Source: Klebsiella pneumoniae
GTDB taxonomy: Bacteria > Desulfobacterota > Binatia > UBA12015
Assembly: GCA_945872365.1 (NCBI GenBank)
Contig: CAMBZJ010000011.1
Coordinates: forward strand, 52,562 to 116,561
Reading direction: 5' to 3'
Length of the DNA stretch: 64,000 nucleotides
The notes beneath the pieces are model-generated. The model was not told the origin of the DNA and ran no database searches. It saw only the letters and a list, made by a program, of their open reading frames with translations. The translations under genes were made by a program, and so were the position numbers. Shown piece by piece: positions 39,906-49,715 of this stretch. Position 1 is the first letter of the stretch. Each line of letters begins with the position of its first letter.

Positions 39906-40859
39906 ATGCGCGCACTCGTCTGGGACGGTGCGAGGGCGCGCGTCGTCGAGGATGCGCCCGATCCCTACCCCGGTGAGGGACAGGCGATCGTCAGGGTCCT
40001 TCGCGCGGGCGTCTGCTCGACGGATCTGGAAATCGTCTCTGGCTACCTCGGCTTTCAGGGCATCCCGGGCCACGAGTTCGTGGGCCGCGTCGAATCCGGA
40101 CCACCGGACCTGGTGGGAGCGCGAGTGGTAGGCGAGATCAACCTCGCTTGCGGACGGTGCGCAGTCTGCGACGCTGGTCGAAGCCGGCATTGTGCATCAC
40201 GGACGGTGCTCGGGATCCTCGGTGCAGACGGTGCCTTTGCCGAGCGGCTGCGCCTGCCGGTCGGCAACCTGCACCGGGTGCCCGACGCGATCGACGACGA
40301 TACGGCGATTTTCGTGGAACCGCTGGCTGCGGCGCACCGCGCCGCGGAGCAGACGGCCCACCTGGTGGGCTCGAACTCGCTCGTGATCGGCGCGGGCAAG
40401 CTCGGCCTTCTCGTGGCCCAGGTGCTGCGCCATCGCGGAGACCAGGTCGAGGTGATCGCGCGGCGCCCGCAAGCCGCGCAAATCGCCTCCGAGATCGGGG
40501 TCGCGTCGTCCGCGTCCCTCGAAAAAGCCGGGTCCTGGGATCTCGTCGTGGAGGCCACCGGCAGCAGCGCGGGGCTAGCGATCGCGCTGCGCGCCGTCCG
40601 GCCCGAGGGAACCATCGTCTTGAAGTCCACCGTGGCCGGACACCACGACCTGGACCTGGCACCGCTCGTGATCGACGAGGTCACGGTGATCGGTTCGCGC
40701 TGCGGCGCCTTTCCACCCGCGCTGCGCAGCCTAGCCTCGGGCGAGATCGCGGTTCGCCCGCTCATCGAGGCGACCCTTCCGCTGTCCGAGGCCGTCGATG
40801 CGCTGCGCCACGCGGCCCTTCCGGGCGCGCGAAAGATCCTGATCGACCCCGGCTGCTGA
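39906..40859 (+). CDS. Zinc-dependent alcohol dehydrogenase (MDR family)
   Basis: Medium-chain dehydrogenase, 317 residues. Catalytic zinc ligands appear in GVCSTDLEIV and GHEFVGRVESG; the structural-zinc lobe CGRCAVCDAGRSRHC has four cysteines; the Rossmann motif is SLVIGAGKLGLLVAQVL, and the C terminus ends KILIDPG. ATG 39906 is preferred over GTG 39897. The absence of a basic residue after the GAGKLG strand end region (VIARRPQAA has Arg-Arg) leaves cofactor choice open, with NADP possible. Substrate is not predictable from the sequence; no pathway partner adjacent. Confidence 0.9.
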   Translation: MRALVWDGARARVVEDAPDPYPGEGQAIVRVLRAGVCSTDLEIVSGYLGFQGIPGHEFVGRVESGPPDLVGARVVGEINLACGRCAVCDAGRSRHCASRTVLGILGADGAFAERLRLPVGNLHRVPDAIDDDTAIFVEPLAAAHRAAEQTAHLVGSNSLVIGAGKLGLLVAQVLRHRGDQVEVIARRPQAAQIASEIGVASSASLEKAGSWDLVVEATGSSAGLAIALRAVRPEGTIVLKSTVAGHHDLDLAPLVIDEVTVIGSRCGAFPPALRSLASGEIAVRPLIEATLPLSEAVDALRHAALPGARKILIDPGC

Positions 40860-40877
40860 TCCGTCCGAGCGGCGAAT

Positions 40878-41318
40878 TCAGGCGCGCTTGCGAGCCTTGG
40901 AGCGGTCGCGGATCGTGATCGCGTGTCGCTTGCCGTTCACCCGACGGAACGGGAAACGGTAGCTGTCGACCTTGCCGTTCGACACCCGTCGCTCGCGCCA
41001 TTCGGAGAGGCGGCGTCGTACCGACTCCGGCTCGAAGGACAGCGCGCTGCAGACGTTTTCGAAGGAGTACGGCCAGACCGTGTCCTTCGAGTCGACCCAG
41101 TCGATGGTCTCCTCGAAGTCCCGCTGGTGGCGTGCCGAAGGCCCATGGGCGTACCGCTGGAGCGTCGCCACGGCGTCCTCCATGACAGCCACCATGAGTC
41201 GGATCTCCGGCCGGTCACTCGGTTCACTGCGAACCCGGTCCTGATGCTGAGTCGGCGTAATCAAATCAGGCCCGAATATTCGAACGACGTTCTCTTCGGA
41301 GACGACACTATTGTCCAT
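40878..41318 (-). CDS. Conserved protein of unknown function, possible sigma-54-dependent regulator
   Basis: A 146-residue soluble protein. The core EIRLMVAVMEDAVATLQRYA, then DFEETIDWVDSKDTVWPYSF and ENVCSALSFEPESVRRRLSE looks like a compact helical domain that I recall as a recurrent, uncharacterised deltaproteobacterial family; the last part (RFPFRRVNGKRHAITIRDRS) is very basic, consistent with nucleic-acid binding. ATG 41318 follows AGGGGGAG. It has a near-consensus sigma-54 promoter and is transcribed divergently from the Hint-fold gene. A DNA- or RNA-binding role is inference. Confidence 0.75.
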   Translation of the reverse strand: MDNSVVSEENVVRIFGPDLITPTQHQDRVRSEPSDRPEIRLMVAVMEDAVATLQRYAHGPSARHQRDFEETIDWVDSKDTVWPYSFENVCSALSFEPESVRRRLSEWRERRVSNGKVDSYRFPFRRVNGKRHAITIRDRSKARKRA

Positions 41319-41355
41319 GGCTCCCCCTGGATTCCTCGCGCGGGAAAGTGAGGAC

Positions 41356-41370
41356 GCACTCATCGTGCCA
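41356..41370 (-). promoter_or_regulatory. Sigma-54 promoter for the conserved regulator-like gene
   Basis: Read on the minus strand: TGGCAC, five bases, GTGC, one mismatch to the sigma-54 -24/-12 consensus (TTGC), with the GG and GC invariant pairs correctly spaced and the extra G of TGGCACG. Start of transcription near 41344, 26 bases before the gene. Confidence 0.65.
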
Positions 41371-41462
41371 ACAAGCGGACGCGATTCGGAGGTCGTCGGC
41401 CTTGTCAATCCCCTGCCGTTGTGGTGCTTTGTCACAGTGAGGCCCGAGGCAGGGGGAGCGCC

Positions 41463-42020
41463 ATGACGACGGATGGGAACATAATCGCCCCCGCTGACCC
41501 TAAATTGGGAAAACCCAAGGCTCCCCCGCCCCCCACGCTGACCAGGCTCGCGGGGGACGCGCAGGTCGAATCGATCGACGGGCCGCTCGAGATCGGTGGC
41601 ATGGTCGGCAAGTTCCTGCCGGTCCTGACCCGGGTCGGCGACGGAAGCCTCGGGTTCCGAATGATGCGCGAGGTCCGCCAGGTCGAGCCCGCAGGCCGTA
41701 TCCTCCGGATCGTCAACGCCGAAGGCCAGTCGGTCCGAGTCGGCGTGGGCCACGTCTTCGTCCGTGCCGACGGCAAGGATGTCCGCGCCGGGGACCTGGT
41801 GGCCGGTGATCGGCTGGAGGCAGGCTGGACCTATCCTCCGGGATACGTGCTCCCGGAAGCCGACGAATATGCGGCCCCTGCGCGAGGTCGGTCCTGGGAG
41901 CCGGTGATCGTCGTCGCGGCGATCGAGTCCTCGGGAGAGGAGCCGCTCTTCGGATTCACGGTCAACGAGACCCGTAACTACTTCCTGACTTTCGGCGCGC
42001 GCAGTCGCGCGCAGCGCTGA
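41463..42020 (+). CDS. Stand-alone Hint (intein/hedgehog-fold) protein lacking splicing residues
   Basis: A 185-residue protein. Residues 32-178 read like a Hint domain: a start block VESIDGPLEIGGMVGKFLPV, an internal VRVGVGHVFVRADGKDVRAG resembling intein block B with its His, GDLVAGDRLEAGW, and an end block GEEPLFGFTVNETRNYFLTF like intein block F (VYDLTV..HNYF). It contains no cysteine, so the Hint nucleophile is missing, and lacks the terminal Asn dipeptide. It cannot self-splice; the fold is presumably reused. ATG 41463 follows AGGGGGAG. A very similar leader precedes the divergent neighbour. Confidence 0.7.
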   Translation: MTTDGNIIAPADPKLGKPKAPPPPTLTRLAGDAQVESIDGPLEIGGMVGKFLPVLTRVGDGSLGFRMMREVRQVEPAGRILRIVNAEGQSVRVGVGHVFVRADGKDVRAGDLVAGDRLEAGWTYPPGYVLPEADEYAAPARGRSWEPVIVVAAIESSGEEPLFGFTVNETRNYFLTFGARSRAQR

Positions 42021-42085
42021 AGGTCACACCGCCGATTTCGCTCGGCGCCGCGAGCCGGTACCCGCCGGTTAGCCGGAAGAGTCGC

Positions 42086-42688
42086 TCAGGAGTCCGACGT
42101 CCCGACGGCGAGAGCGCGCCGCACGTAGCGCGCCAGCATGTCCGCTTCGAGGTTGACGCGATCCCCTGCCCTTCGGCGGCGGAGGTTGGTCGCCTCGAAC
42201 GTATGCGGGATCACGGCGATGTCGAAGCTGCGCTCCGTGCAGTCGCAGAGAGTGAGGCTGATCCCGTCGACGGCGACCGATCCCTTGTCGGTGACGAAGG
42301 GCGCGAATCCGGAGGCGAAGGAGAAGGTGAAGCGCCAGCCTTCCCCATCGGCGCGGATTCCCTCGACCACACCTACGCCGTCGACGTGTCCGAAGACGAA
42401 GTGACCGCTGATCCGGTCGCCCACCCGCAACGAGCGCTCCAGGTTCAACAAGTCGCCGGATTCGAGGCGACCCAGGGTGGTGCGGTCCAGAGTTTCGCCG
42501 CTCAAGTCGGCGAGGAAGCCGTCGGGCTCGATCGATCGGACGGTGAGACAGACGCCGTTGGTCGCGATGCTCTCGCCGATGACCAGCGAGGCCGGATCGA
42601 AGCCGACCGCGACCGCCAGAACGGCGTCGGCTCCCCGACGCTCGAGGGAATGGACGCGCCCGGTGGCCTCGACGATGCCCGAGAACAC
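42086..42688 (-). CDS. ribE: Riboflavin synthase (alpha subunit)
   Basis: Converts two 6,7-dimethyl-8-ribityllumazine molecules into riboflavin. 200 residues with two tandem lumazine-binding barrels: N-terminal FSGIVEATGRVHSLER and IATNGVCLTVRSIEPDGFLA with SGETLDRTTLG; second repeat GHFVFGHVDGVGVVEGIRAD and GSVAVDGISLTLCDC. GTG 42688 corresponds to the usual MFTGI start. The rest of the rib pathway is not in the window. Nine bases upstream is a zinc-ribbon gene, so they are probably cotranscribed. No FMN riboswitch seen. Confidence 0.95.
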   Translation of the reverse strand: MFSGIVEATGRVHSLERRGADAVLAVAVGFDPASLVIGESIATNGVCLTVRSIEPDGFLADLSGETLDRTTLGRLESGDLLNLERSLRVGDRISGHFVFGHVDGVGVVEGIRADGEGWRFTFSFASGFAPFVTDKGSVAVDGISLTLCDCTERSFDIAVIPHTFEATNLRRRRAGDRVNLEADMLARYVRRALAVGTSDS

Positions 42689-42696
42689 GGCTTCCG

Positions 42697-43002
42697 TCAG
42701 GTGCGGGGCGCGACGGGCGCGCAGGCGCGCTCCAGGGTCGCGGCCGCCGCTGGTTCGCGCAGCCGGGCTGCATCTTCCGCCGCGATCCAGGCGCCATGTC
42801 CCCCTGGACAAACCCGGAGACGCAGCGCGGATTCCTCGCGCGGCTCGAGGGCTTGGCCGCAGTTCGGGCAGGCACCGGCGGGCGCGGCGCCCTGGCGAAG
42901 CTTCTCCAGCAATTCGCGGTCGCGTTGCGCGAAGAACTGGTCCTCCCGCGCCTTCTCGACGTCTTGGAGTTTGCTGCCGAAGCGATCCTTCTCCGAGTCC
43001 AT
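42697..43002 (-). CDS. Small zinc-ribbon protein (TFIIB-type zinc finger)
   Basis: A 101-residue protein. A charged helical N terminus (KDRFGSKLQDVEKAREDQFF) is followed by CPNCGQALEPREE and RLRVCPGGHGAWIAAEDAAR, the pattern of zf-TFIIB proteins: two CxxC-like knuckles where the last pair is C-x-G-H-style (CPGGHGAW). The final 20 residues are Ala-rich. Function unknown; nucleic-acid or protein binding is likely. It sits between a membrane-protein gene and ribE, likely the same transcript. Confidence 0.75.
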   Translation of the reverse strand: MDSEKDRFGSKLQDVEKAREDQFFAQRDRELLEKLRQGAAPAGACPNCGQALEPREESALRLRVCPGGHGAWIAAEDAARLREPAAAATLERACAPVAPRT

Positions 43003-43035
43003 CGCCTGCTCTCCGCCGAACTGCGCCCGCGCCGA

Positions 43036-43254
43036 TCAGCGCGTCTCGGGCGGATTGCGGCTGGGGTAGAGGGCCGCGCTCGCGCGCTGGTTCGAGGCGA
43101 GCAAGGGCAGGCCGACGGCCAGCACCACGAGGCCGATCGGGATCCACAGCCAGACGCCGTTGAGGATTCCCAGCAACACCATCAAGGCGCCCCAAATCGA
43201 GATCGCCACGGAGCCGACGAAGCGGAGCACGTCCATCGAGGGCCGGGCTACCAC
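43036..43254 (-). CDS. Small membrane protein of unknown function
   Basis: A 72-residue protein with two predicted membrane helices, SVAISIWGALMVLLGILNG and WLWIPIGLVVLAVGLPLLAS, joined by a very short turn, and a polar C-terminal tail (LYPSRNPPETR). No family recognised. First gene of a probable minus-strand unit with the zinc-ribbon gene and ribE; gap 33 bases. Confidence 0.65.
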   Translation of the reverse strand: MVARPSMDVLRFVGSVAISIWGALMVLLGILNGVWLWIPIGLVVLAVGLPLLASNQRASAALYPSRNPPETR

Positions 43255-43358
43255 GGCCGCAAACCGCGATCCAGTCGCCTCGGCCCGGCGGAATGCGACG
43301 AGAGCGGCCTTGCTCGCGCGATCACCGTGTCCGTCGGGGGCCGGCCCGAGACTTGTCC

Positions 43359-43373
43359 AGGCACTGATCGTGC
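43359..43373 (+). promoter_or_regulatory. clpB: Weak sigma-54-like promoter upstream of clpB
   Basis: AGGCAC, five bases, GTGC keeps the invariant GG and GC of the -24/-12 elements with correct spacing but has two mismatches (T to A, T to G). It would start transcription near 43385, about 71 bases before clpB. No sigma-32 or CIRCE element was found. Confidence 0.35.
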
Positions 43374-43401
43374 TTAATCTTCGGCCGGTCCGCAGCCTAC
43401 A

Positions 43402-43440
43402 GCAACGGGCCGGATCAAAGCTGCAACGGGCCCGATCAAA
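43402..43440. repeat. Two tandem 18-bp direct repeats before clpB
   Basis: GCAACGGGCCGGATCAAA (43402-43419) and GCAACGGGCCCGATCAAA (43423-43440) differ at one base and are 21 bp apart, two helical turns. They lie 16-54 bases upstream of the clpB start and may bind a regulator cooperatively, or act in the mRNA leader. Confidence 0.7.
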
Positions 43441-43455
43441 AAGGAGGCGATCCAG

Positions 43456-46080
<2,625 letters not shown>

Positions 46081-46445
46081 GCGGGACCTCCCTGTCCCAC
46101 GTGGCCCGAGAGGCCAAGGTGAGCAAGGCGCTCATCTTCTGGCACTTCGAGTCCAAGGACCACCTTTTCCGCGAGGTCGTCTCGCACACCATCGAGCCGT
46201 ACGCGATCAACCTCGACCTCGACGGCCTGAGCGAGCCGGACCAACTCGCCCAGATCATCGAGCGCGTCCAGCAGCGCGGGACGCTCTCCGGCCGGGTTCG
46301 GGCGGCGGCCCACGCGAGCCTTTTGCTCGCCGCGCTGAACGGGACGCTCGTCGAGGGCTTCGTGTCCGACCGAAAGGTGCCGGCGGCCGAGACGGCCATC
46401 GCCGAACTCAAGGAAGCGCTGATCGATCCGATTCGCGTCGGATGA
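46081..46445 (+). pseudogene. Truncated TetR-family regulator, 5' end lost at the clpB junction
   Basis: Directly after the clpB stop, a frame reads GTSLSHVAREAKVSKALIFW then HFESKDHLFREVVSHTIEPY, the second half of a TetR helix-turn-helix, and continues to SGRVRAAAHASLLLAALNGT and ELKEALIDPI of the ligand domain, stopping at 46445. The first roughly 30 residues (helix 1 and part of helix 2) are missing, there is no ribosome site, and the only internal start is GTG 46101. The simplest explanation is a deletion that fused the remnant to clpB's 3' end. It could be expressed in trace amounts by coupling, but is probably dead. Confidence 0.65.
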
Positions 46446-46478
46446 CGTCAGCCTCTGCCAGGGGCCCGGGTCCGTACC

Positions 46479-47240
46479 TCAGGTCTTGCCGCTGCTCTTG
46501 CGGGTTCGCCAGTCGAGCATGAACGACGCGACCGTGTAGTAGAGCGGGTAGATCAACGAAATCGTCGCGATCCCCGTCGCGCGCTCGGGCAGGCGCAGCA
46601 GAATCATCCCGACGAGCAGCGACCAGACGACCCCGAGCCCGATCGTCCAGCCCTGCAGCGTCGGCATCCGCGTCGGGTAGATGAAACGCAGCGGCACGAG
46701 CACGAGGAACACGAGCAACCCCGTCACCGCGGCGCAGGCGGCGGGAGGCAGTTCGAAGACGTAGAAGTACAACCCGACGATGTTCCAATACGAAGGAAAG
46801 CCCGTGAAGAACGCGTCGGGTGTCTTCGCGTCGGCGGAGCAAAAGCGATAGGCGGAAGCGAGAACGGCCGCGCCGGCCGCGAGCACGCCGGGAGTTCCCG
46901 CCAAGAGGCCGGTCTGCAGCAGGAAGAAGATCGGCACCAGGACGAAGGTCAGGTAGTCGACGATGTCGTCCAGCTTGGCACCGTCGAACTGCGGCAGGAC
47001 TTGCTTGACCTTCACGGCCCGCGCCGCCGTACCATCGGTCGCATCGATGAAGACGGCCACGTACAGCCACCACATTGCCTCGGGGATGCGACCCGCCGCG
47101 ATCGCACACAACGAGACGAGAGCGGTCACGGCTCCGCAGGCCGTGTAGAAGTGCACGGCCCAGGCGAGCGCGACCCGACCCGCGCCCCAAGGGCCTGCTC
47201 CCGGATTCACCGCTGCGCTCCCGGCTCTTGGCGCGCTCAC
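46479..47240 (-). CDS. pcs: Phosphatidylcholine synthase (CDP-diacylglycerol-choline O-phosphatidyltransferase)
   Basis: Condenses choline with CDP-diacylglycerol to make phosphatidylcholine. 253 residues, about six to eight membrane helices. The CDP-alcohol motif reads DG(x)2AR(x)12G(x)3D(x)3D (DGTAAR at 69-74, G87, D91, D95), the longer spacing of the Pcs branch rather than the usual eight residues. FRFC-type context (SAYRFCSADAKTPDAFFTGF, then PSYWNIVGLYFYVF) matches Pcs. GTG 47240 overlaps the preceding stop (GTGA). A choline source is required, suggesting a eukaryote-associated or marine life (inference). Confidence 0.88.
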   Translation of the reverse strand: MSAPRAGSAAVNPGAGPWGAGRVALAWAVHFYTACGAVTALVSLCAIAAGRIPEAMWWLYVAVFIDATDGTAARAVKVKQVLPQFDGAKLDDIVDYLTFVLVPIFFLLQTGLLAGTPGVLAAGAAVLASAYRFCSADAKTPDAFFTGFPSYWNIVGLYFYVFELPPAACAAVTGLLVFLVLVPLRFIYPTRMPTLQGWTIGLGVVWSLLVGMILLRLPERATGIATISLIYPLYYTVASFMLDWRTRKSSGKT

Positions 47241-48055
47241 GCGAGCGATTCCGCCGACGTCAGCTCGTCGCGCAACGTGCGCGCAATCCGCGATCCCACG
47301 ACGCCGTCGATGAAACGGTGGTCGAACGTGCAGCCGAGAGTGAGCATGGGCCTGATCTCGACCCGATCCTCGACGGCGACGGGTCGCCTCTGCAGGTTGT
47401 TCACCAGCACGATGATCGGCACGTGGCTGAAGGGCACGATCGGCGCGAGCGCCATCCCGAGCCCGGCGTCGATCGAACCGATGCTCGTGACCATGGCGCT
47501 GCCGAACTGGTCGTAGGCGATTCCGAATCGGCTCAGGTCGAGTCCGCGATCGTAGGTCAACCAGGTGACAAGTTTCATCGCCGGCCCGAGCAGCCGCTCG
47601 GGGATGCGGGCGAGCGAGGCCTTGCTGCGCTCGACCTCCTCGTCGGTCCGCCGTCGGACCCGGTCGGCACGCTCCTGCACCAGCCGCGCGATCTCGCCCA
47701 CCCCGACCCGGTCGGCGTCGCGGATCTTGAATCCGGAAAGGTCCTGTCCGTCCTCGCTGGCGACCTGCAGGAAGATGTCGACCGACTCCCGGGCGTAGAC
47801 CTGCCGGCCGATGATGAGGCCGTTGCCCGACGGCTGCGCTGCGATCCCGAGAGCCAGGGCCTTGGCGACGAGATGGGTCAACGTGACGTGTGCGCCCTGT
47901 TCGCTGCGCAGCCGTTCGATCAGGGCGAGACCGGCGGTCATGTCGACGTCGATCGTGCCGTAGACGGTGGGGTCGTCGGGTGCGCGCCAGGTGGCGAGTG
48001 CGAGCTTTCGCCAGCTCGATTTCTCGCGGACCGGGCGCCACGGGGTGCGTGCCAT
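47237..48055 (-). CDS. Stand-alone 2-oxoacid dehydrogenase E2-type acyltransferase domain
   Basis: A 272-residue protein matching only the catalytic chloramphenicol-acetyltransferase-like domain of E2 components. TLTHLVAKALALGIAAQPSG, NGLIIGRQVYARESVDIFLQ, and the active-site TLGCTFDHRFIDGVVGSRIA (DHRxxxDG) are present. No lipoyl domain or peripheral-subunit-binding domain, and no E1 or E3 in the window. ATG 48055 shares a base with the MaoC stop. Surrounded by ACP, LPLAT, MaoC and Pcs genes, it may transfer acyl groups in lipid synthesis instead of serving a pyruvate-type complex. Confidence 0.85.
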   Translation of the reverse strand: MARTPWRPVREKSSWRKLALATWRAPDDPTVYGTIDVDMTAGLALIERLRSEQGAHVTLTHLVAKALALGIAAQPSGNGLIIGRQVYARESVDIFLQVASEDGQDLSGFKIRDADRVGVGEIARLVQERADRVRRRTDEEVERSKASLARIPERLLGPAMKLVTWLTYDRGLDLSRFGIAYDQFGSAMVTSIGSIDAGLGMALAPIVPFSHVPIIVLVNNLQRRPVAVEDRVEIRPMLTLGCTFDHRFIDGVVGSRIARTLRDELTSAESLA

Positions 48056-48480
48056 CAGGAGGGGTCCTTCTGCTCGATCGCCTGGCCGGCGACGATCGTC
48101 TCGCCGCGCTGGTTGACGCAGGTGGTACGGCAGCGCAGGCGTCGCCGCCCGGGAAGGATCTCCACGACCTCGCTGGTCGCGGTGATCGTGTCGCCGACGA
48201 ACACCGGGCGCAGGAAGCGCACCGTCTGCTCGACCGAGATCGCGCCGGGCAAGCCCAGCAGCAGAGCGTTGGCCGTCGAAAGCAGGCTCGCCGTGAGCAT
48301 CCCGTGCGCGACCGGTGCGCCGAAACGAGTCGTCCGGGCGTAGTCCGGATCGAGGTGGGCGGGATGGCGATCGCCGGTGACCTCGGCGAAGCCCAGGATG
48401 TCGTCGGCCGTGATCGTCTTGCTGAACTCCGCCCGGTCGCCCACCTGGAAATCCTCGAAACGCTTGTTCGCGTAGTTCAT
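48055..48480 (-). CDS. MaoC-like (R)-specific enoyl hydratase/dehydratase
   Basis: A 141-residue hot-dog-fold enzyme. FEDFQVGDRAEFSKTITADD, FAEVTGDRHPAHLDPDYART and GAPVAHGMLTASLLSTANAL are family marks; the catalytic Asp37 and His42 are present (with His39 where Asn often stands). It hydrates or dehydrates enoyl thioesters, so it could shape an acyl chain on the nearby ACP. ATG 48480 is preferred over an upstream extension to 48537, which would overlap the acyltransferase gene. Overlaps the E2-like gene by one base. Confidence 0.88.
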   Translation of the reverse strand: MNYANKRFEDFQVGDRAEFSKTITADDILGFAEVTGDRHPAHLDPDYARTTRFGAPVAHGMLTASLLSTANALLLGLPGAISVEQTVRFLRPVFVGDTITATSEVVEILPGRRRLRCRTTCVNQRGETIVAGQAIEQKDPS

Positions 48481-48502
48481 CGCCGTGGCACTCGGGCGCG
48501 TC

Positions 48503-49411
48503 TCACGCCAAGGAGGTGGCCGGTGCTCCCGGCGCACCGGTCCCGGTATCGAGATAGGGCCACATCCACCACTCGCCGGGTCGGTCGCGGATCGCCCGTT
48601 CGAGTTCCACGAACGCGGCTCCGAGCGGCGCCTCGACCGCCCGCGTCTCGATGCTCCGACCGAACCAGAAAGCGAAACCTTCGCCTTTCGCGAACGTGAC
48701 GATGGGTTGGATCACGGCGCCGGTCAAGCGCGCCAAGACCTCGATACCGCCCGAGACGGTCGCATGCCCGCCGAGCAGACCGACGCGCGATCGTCGCCCG
48801 CTCACGTCCCCAGGTACGTCCACCGGCGTGTAGATCCGGCCGCCCGCGAGGAGGTGCGCGCGCGCCCGGGCGACCGCCTCGGGATCGGTCGACAGGAAGG
48901 GCCGGCCGGTGACTCGCTCGGTCCAGGCGACTTTCCGGCGTGCCCACTCGCTCTTCGGCCTCGGCATCGGATTCGATGCGTCGAGAGGCCTGGCGAGGAT
49001 CGCAAGGTCGAGTCCGAGCGCGCGACGGAGGTGGACGAAGCCGAGCACGGGGCTGCCGTAGTGGAGCGTCGCGAGGATTGCGGGACCACCCCCCACGAGA
49101 TCATCGGGAACGCGGCTGCCGGCGAAAGCCGCCGGAAGCCGGTCTTCGTGCGCCATGAACCAGGCGCTGTCGAATTCCTCCCGGACCTCGGACTTCAGGG
49201 CCGCGAGGAAGACGCCCGCAGCCCGATCGGCCGGGACGCCGAGGGCCCTCGCGATGCGATCGCAGGCGGTCACCCGCCGACCGGGATCGCGCCGGAACTC
49301 GATCCGCCCGACGAGGGGGACCAGCAGGCGACCGGACGCCCGGCTGCGGGAGGCGATCGGCAGCAGCCGACCGTAGCGCAGCCCCGCCCAGCGGTCGGGC
49401 TGTTCCGTCAC
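48503..49411 (-). CDS. Lysophospholipid acyltransferase (LpxL/HtrB-like superfamily)
   Basis: A 302-residue membrane-associated acyltransferase. It follows the LpxL-like pattern: a basic N terminus, LLVPLVGRIEFRRDPGRRVT, SEVREEFDSAWFMAHEDRLP, the GPAILATLHYGSPVLGFVHL segment holding the active His, ILARPLDASNPMPRPKSEWA, and GLLGGHATVSGGIEVLARLT. The expected acidic residue four places after His (HX4D/E) is not evident: the motif reads HYGSPV, so catalysis may differ. GTG 49411 lies two bases after the ACP stop. Acyl transfer from ACP to a lipid is inferred. Confidence 0.82.
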   Translation of the reverse strand: MTEQPDRWAGLRYGRLLPIASRSRASGRLLVPLVGRIEFRRDPGRRVTACDRIARALGVPADRAAGVFLAALKSEVREEFDSAWFMAHEDRLPAAFAGSRVPDDLVGGGPAILATLHYGSPVLGFVHLRRALGLDLAILARPLDASNPMPRPKSEWARRKVAWTERVTGRPFLSTDPEAVARARAHLLAGGRIYTPVDVPGDVSGRRSRVGLLGGHATVSGGIEVLARLTGAVIQPIVTFAKGEGFAFWFGRSIETRAVEAPLGAAFVELERAIRDRPGEWWMWPYLDTGTGAPGAPATSLA

Positions 49412-49413
49412 CC

Positions 49414-49650
49414 TCAGCGCCGCGGGGCCCGCCCGACCAGCTCGGCGAGGTCGCGCAGGGACATCGTCGCCGTCAGGTCCTCGCTCGGCAGACGCACTCC
49501 GAACTCGTCGTCGAGCGCCGAGGCGATCTCCGCCAGGGAGAGCGAGTCCAGAGTGACCGACTCGCCGAGGGGGCCGTCGAGGCTAAGGCCATCCGCTGGA
49601 ATCCGCAGGATCGAGGCCACGACCGCCTTCGTTTTTTCCAGATTTTCCAA
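49414..49650 (-). CDS. Acyl carrier protein
   Basis: A 78-residue ACP. The 4'-phosphopantetheine serine is Ser36 in TLDSLSLAEIASALDDEFGV, at the standard position; the rest forms a typical acidic four-helix bundle (KTKAVVASILRIPADGLSLD; LTATMSLRDLAELV). TTG 49650 is chosen because GGGGGATC stands before it; an upstream ATG at 49725 lies in the facing lipoprotein leader. It is the first gene of the ACP-LPLAT-MaoC-E2-Pcs operon, so it is probably a dedicated carrier, not the housekeeping AcpP. Confidence 0.85.
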   Translation of the reverse strand: MENLEKTKAVVASILRIPADGLSLDGPLGESVTLDSLSLAEIASALDDEFGVRLPSEDLTATMSLRDLAELVGRAPRR

Positions 49651-49715
49651 GATGATCCCCCGTTGGCCAGAAGTTCCCACGCCTGATAGACGATGTATCC
49701 GACAAAGGGGAAGCC

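Noticed and set aside
41395..41440. Possible sigma-54 or sigma-70 promoter for the Hint gene
   Set aside because: GTGGTGCTTTGTC lacks the GC of the -12 element; TTGTCA with TGCTTT is a poor sigma-70 match.
42040..42085. Possible terminator between Hint gene and ribE
   Set aside because: CCGGT/CCGG repeats form only short imperfect stems without a T tract.
42640..42760. FMN riboswitch upstream of ribE
   Set aside because: The gene is preceded by nine bases and another coding gene; no conserved RFN core is seen.
46088..46110. CACGTG-centred site after clpB, compared with parS
   Set aside because: TGTCCCACGTGGCCCG matches only the core and 10 of 16 positions.
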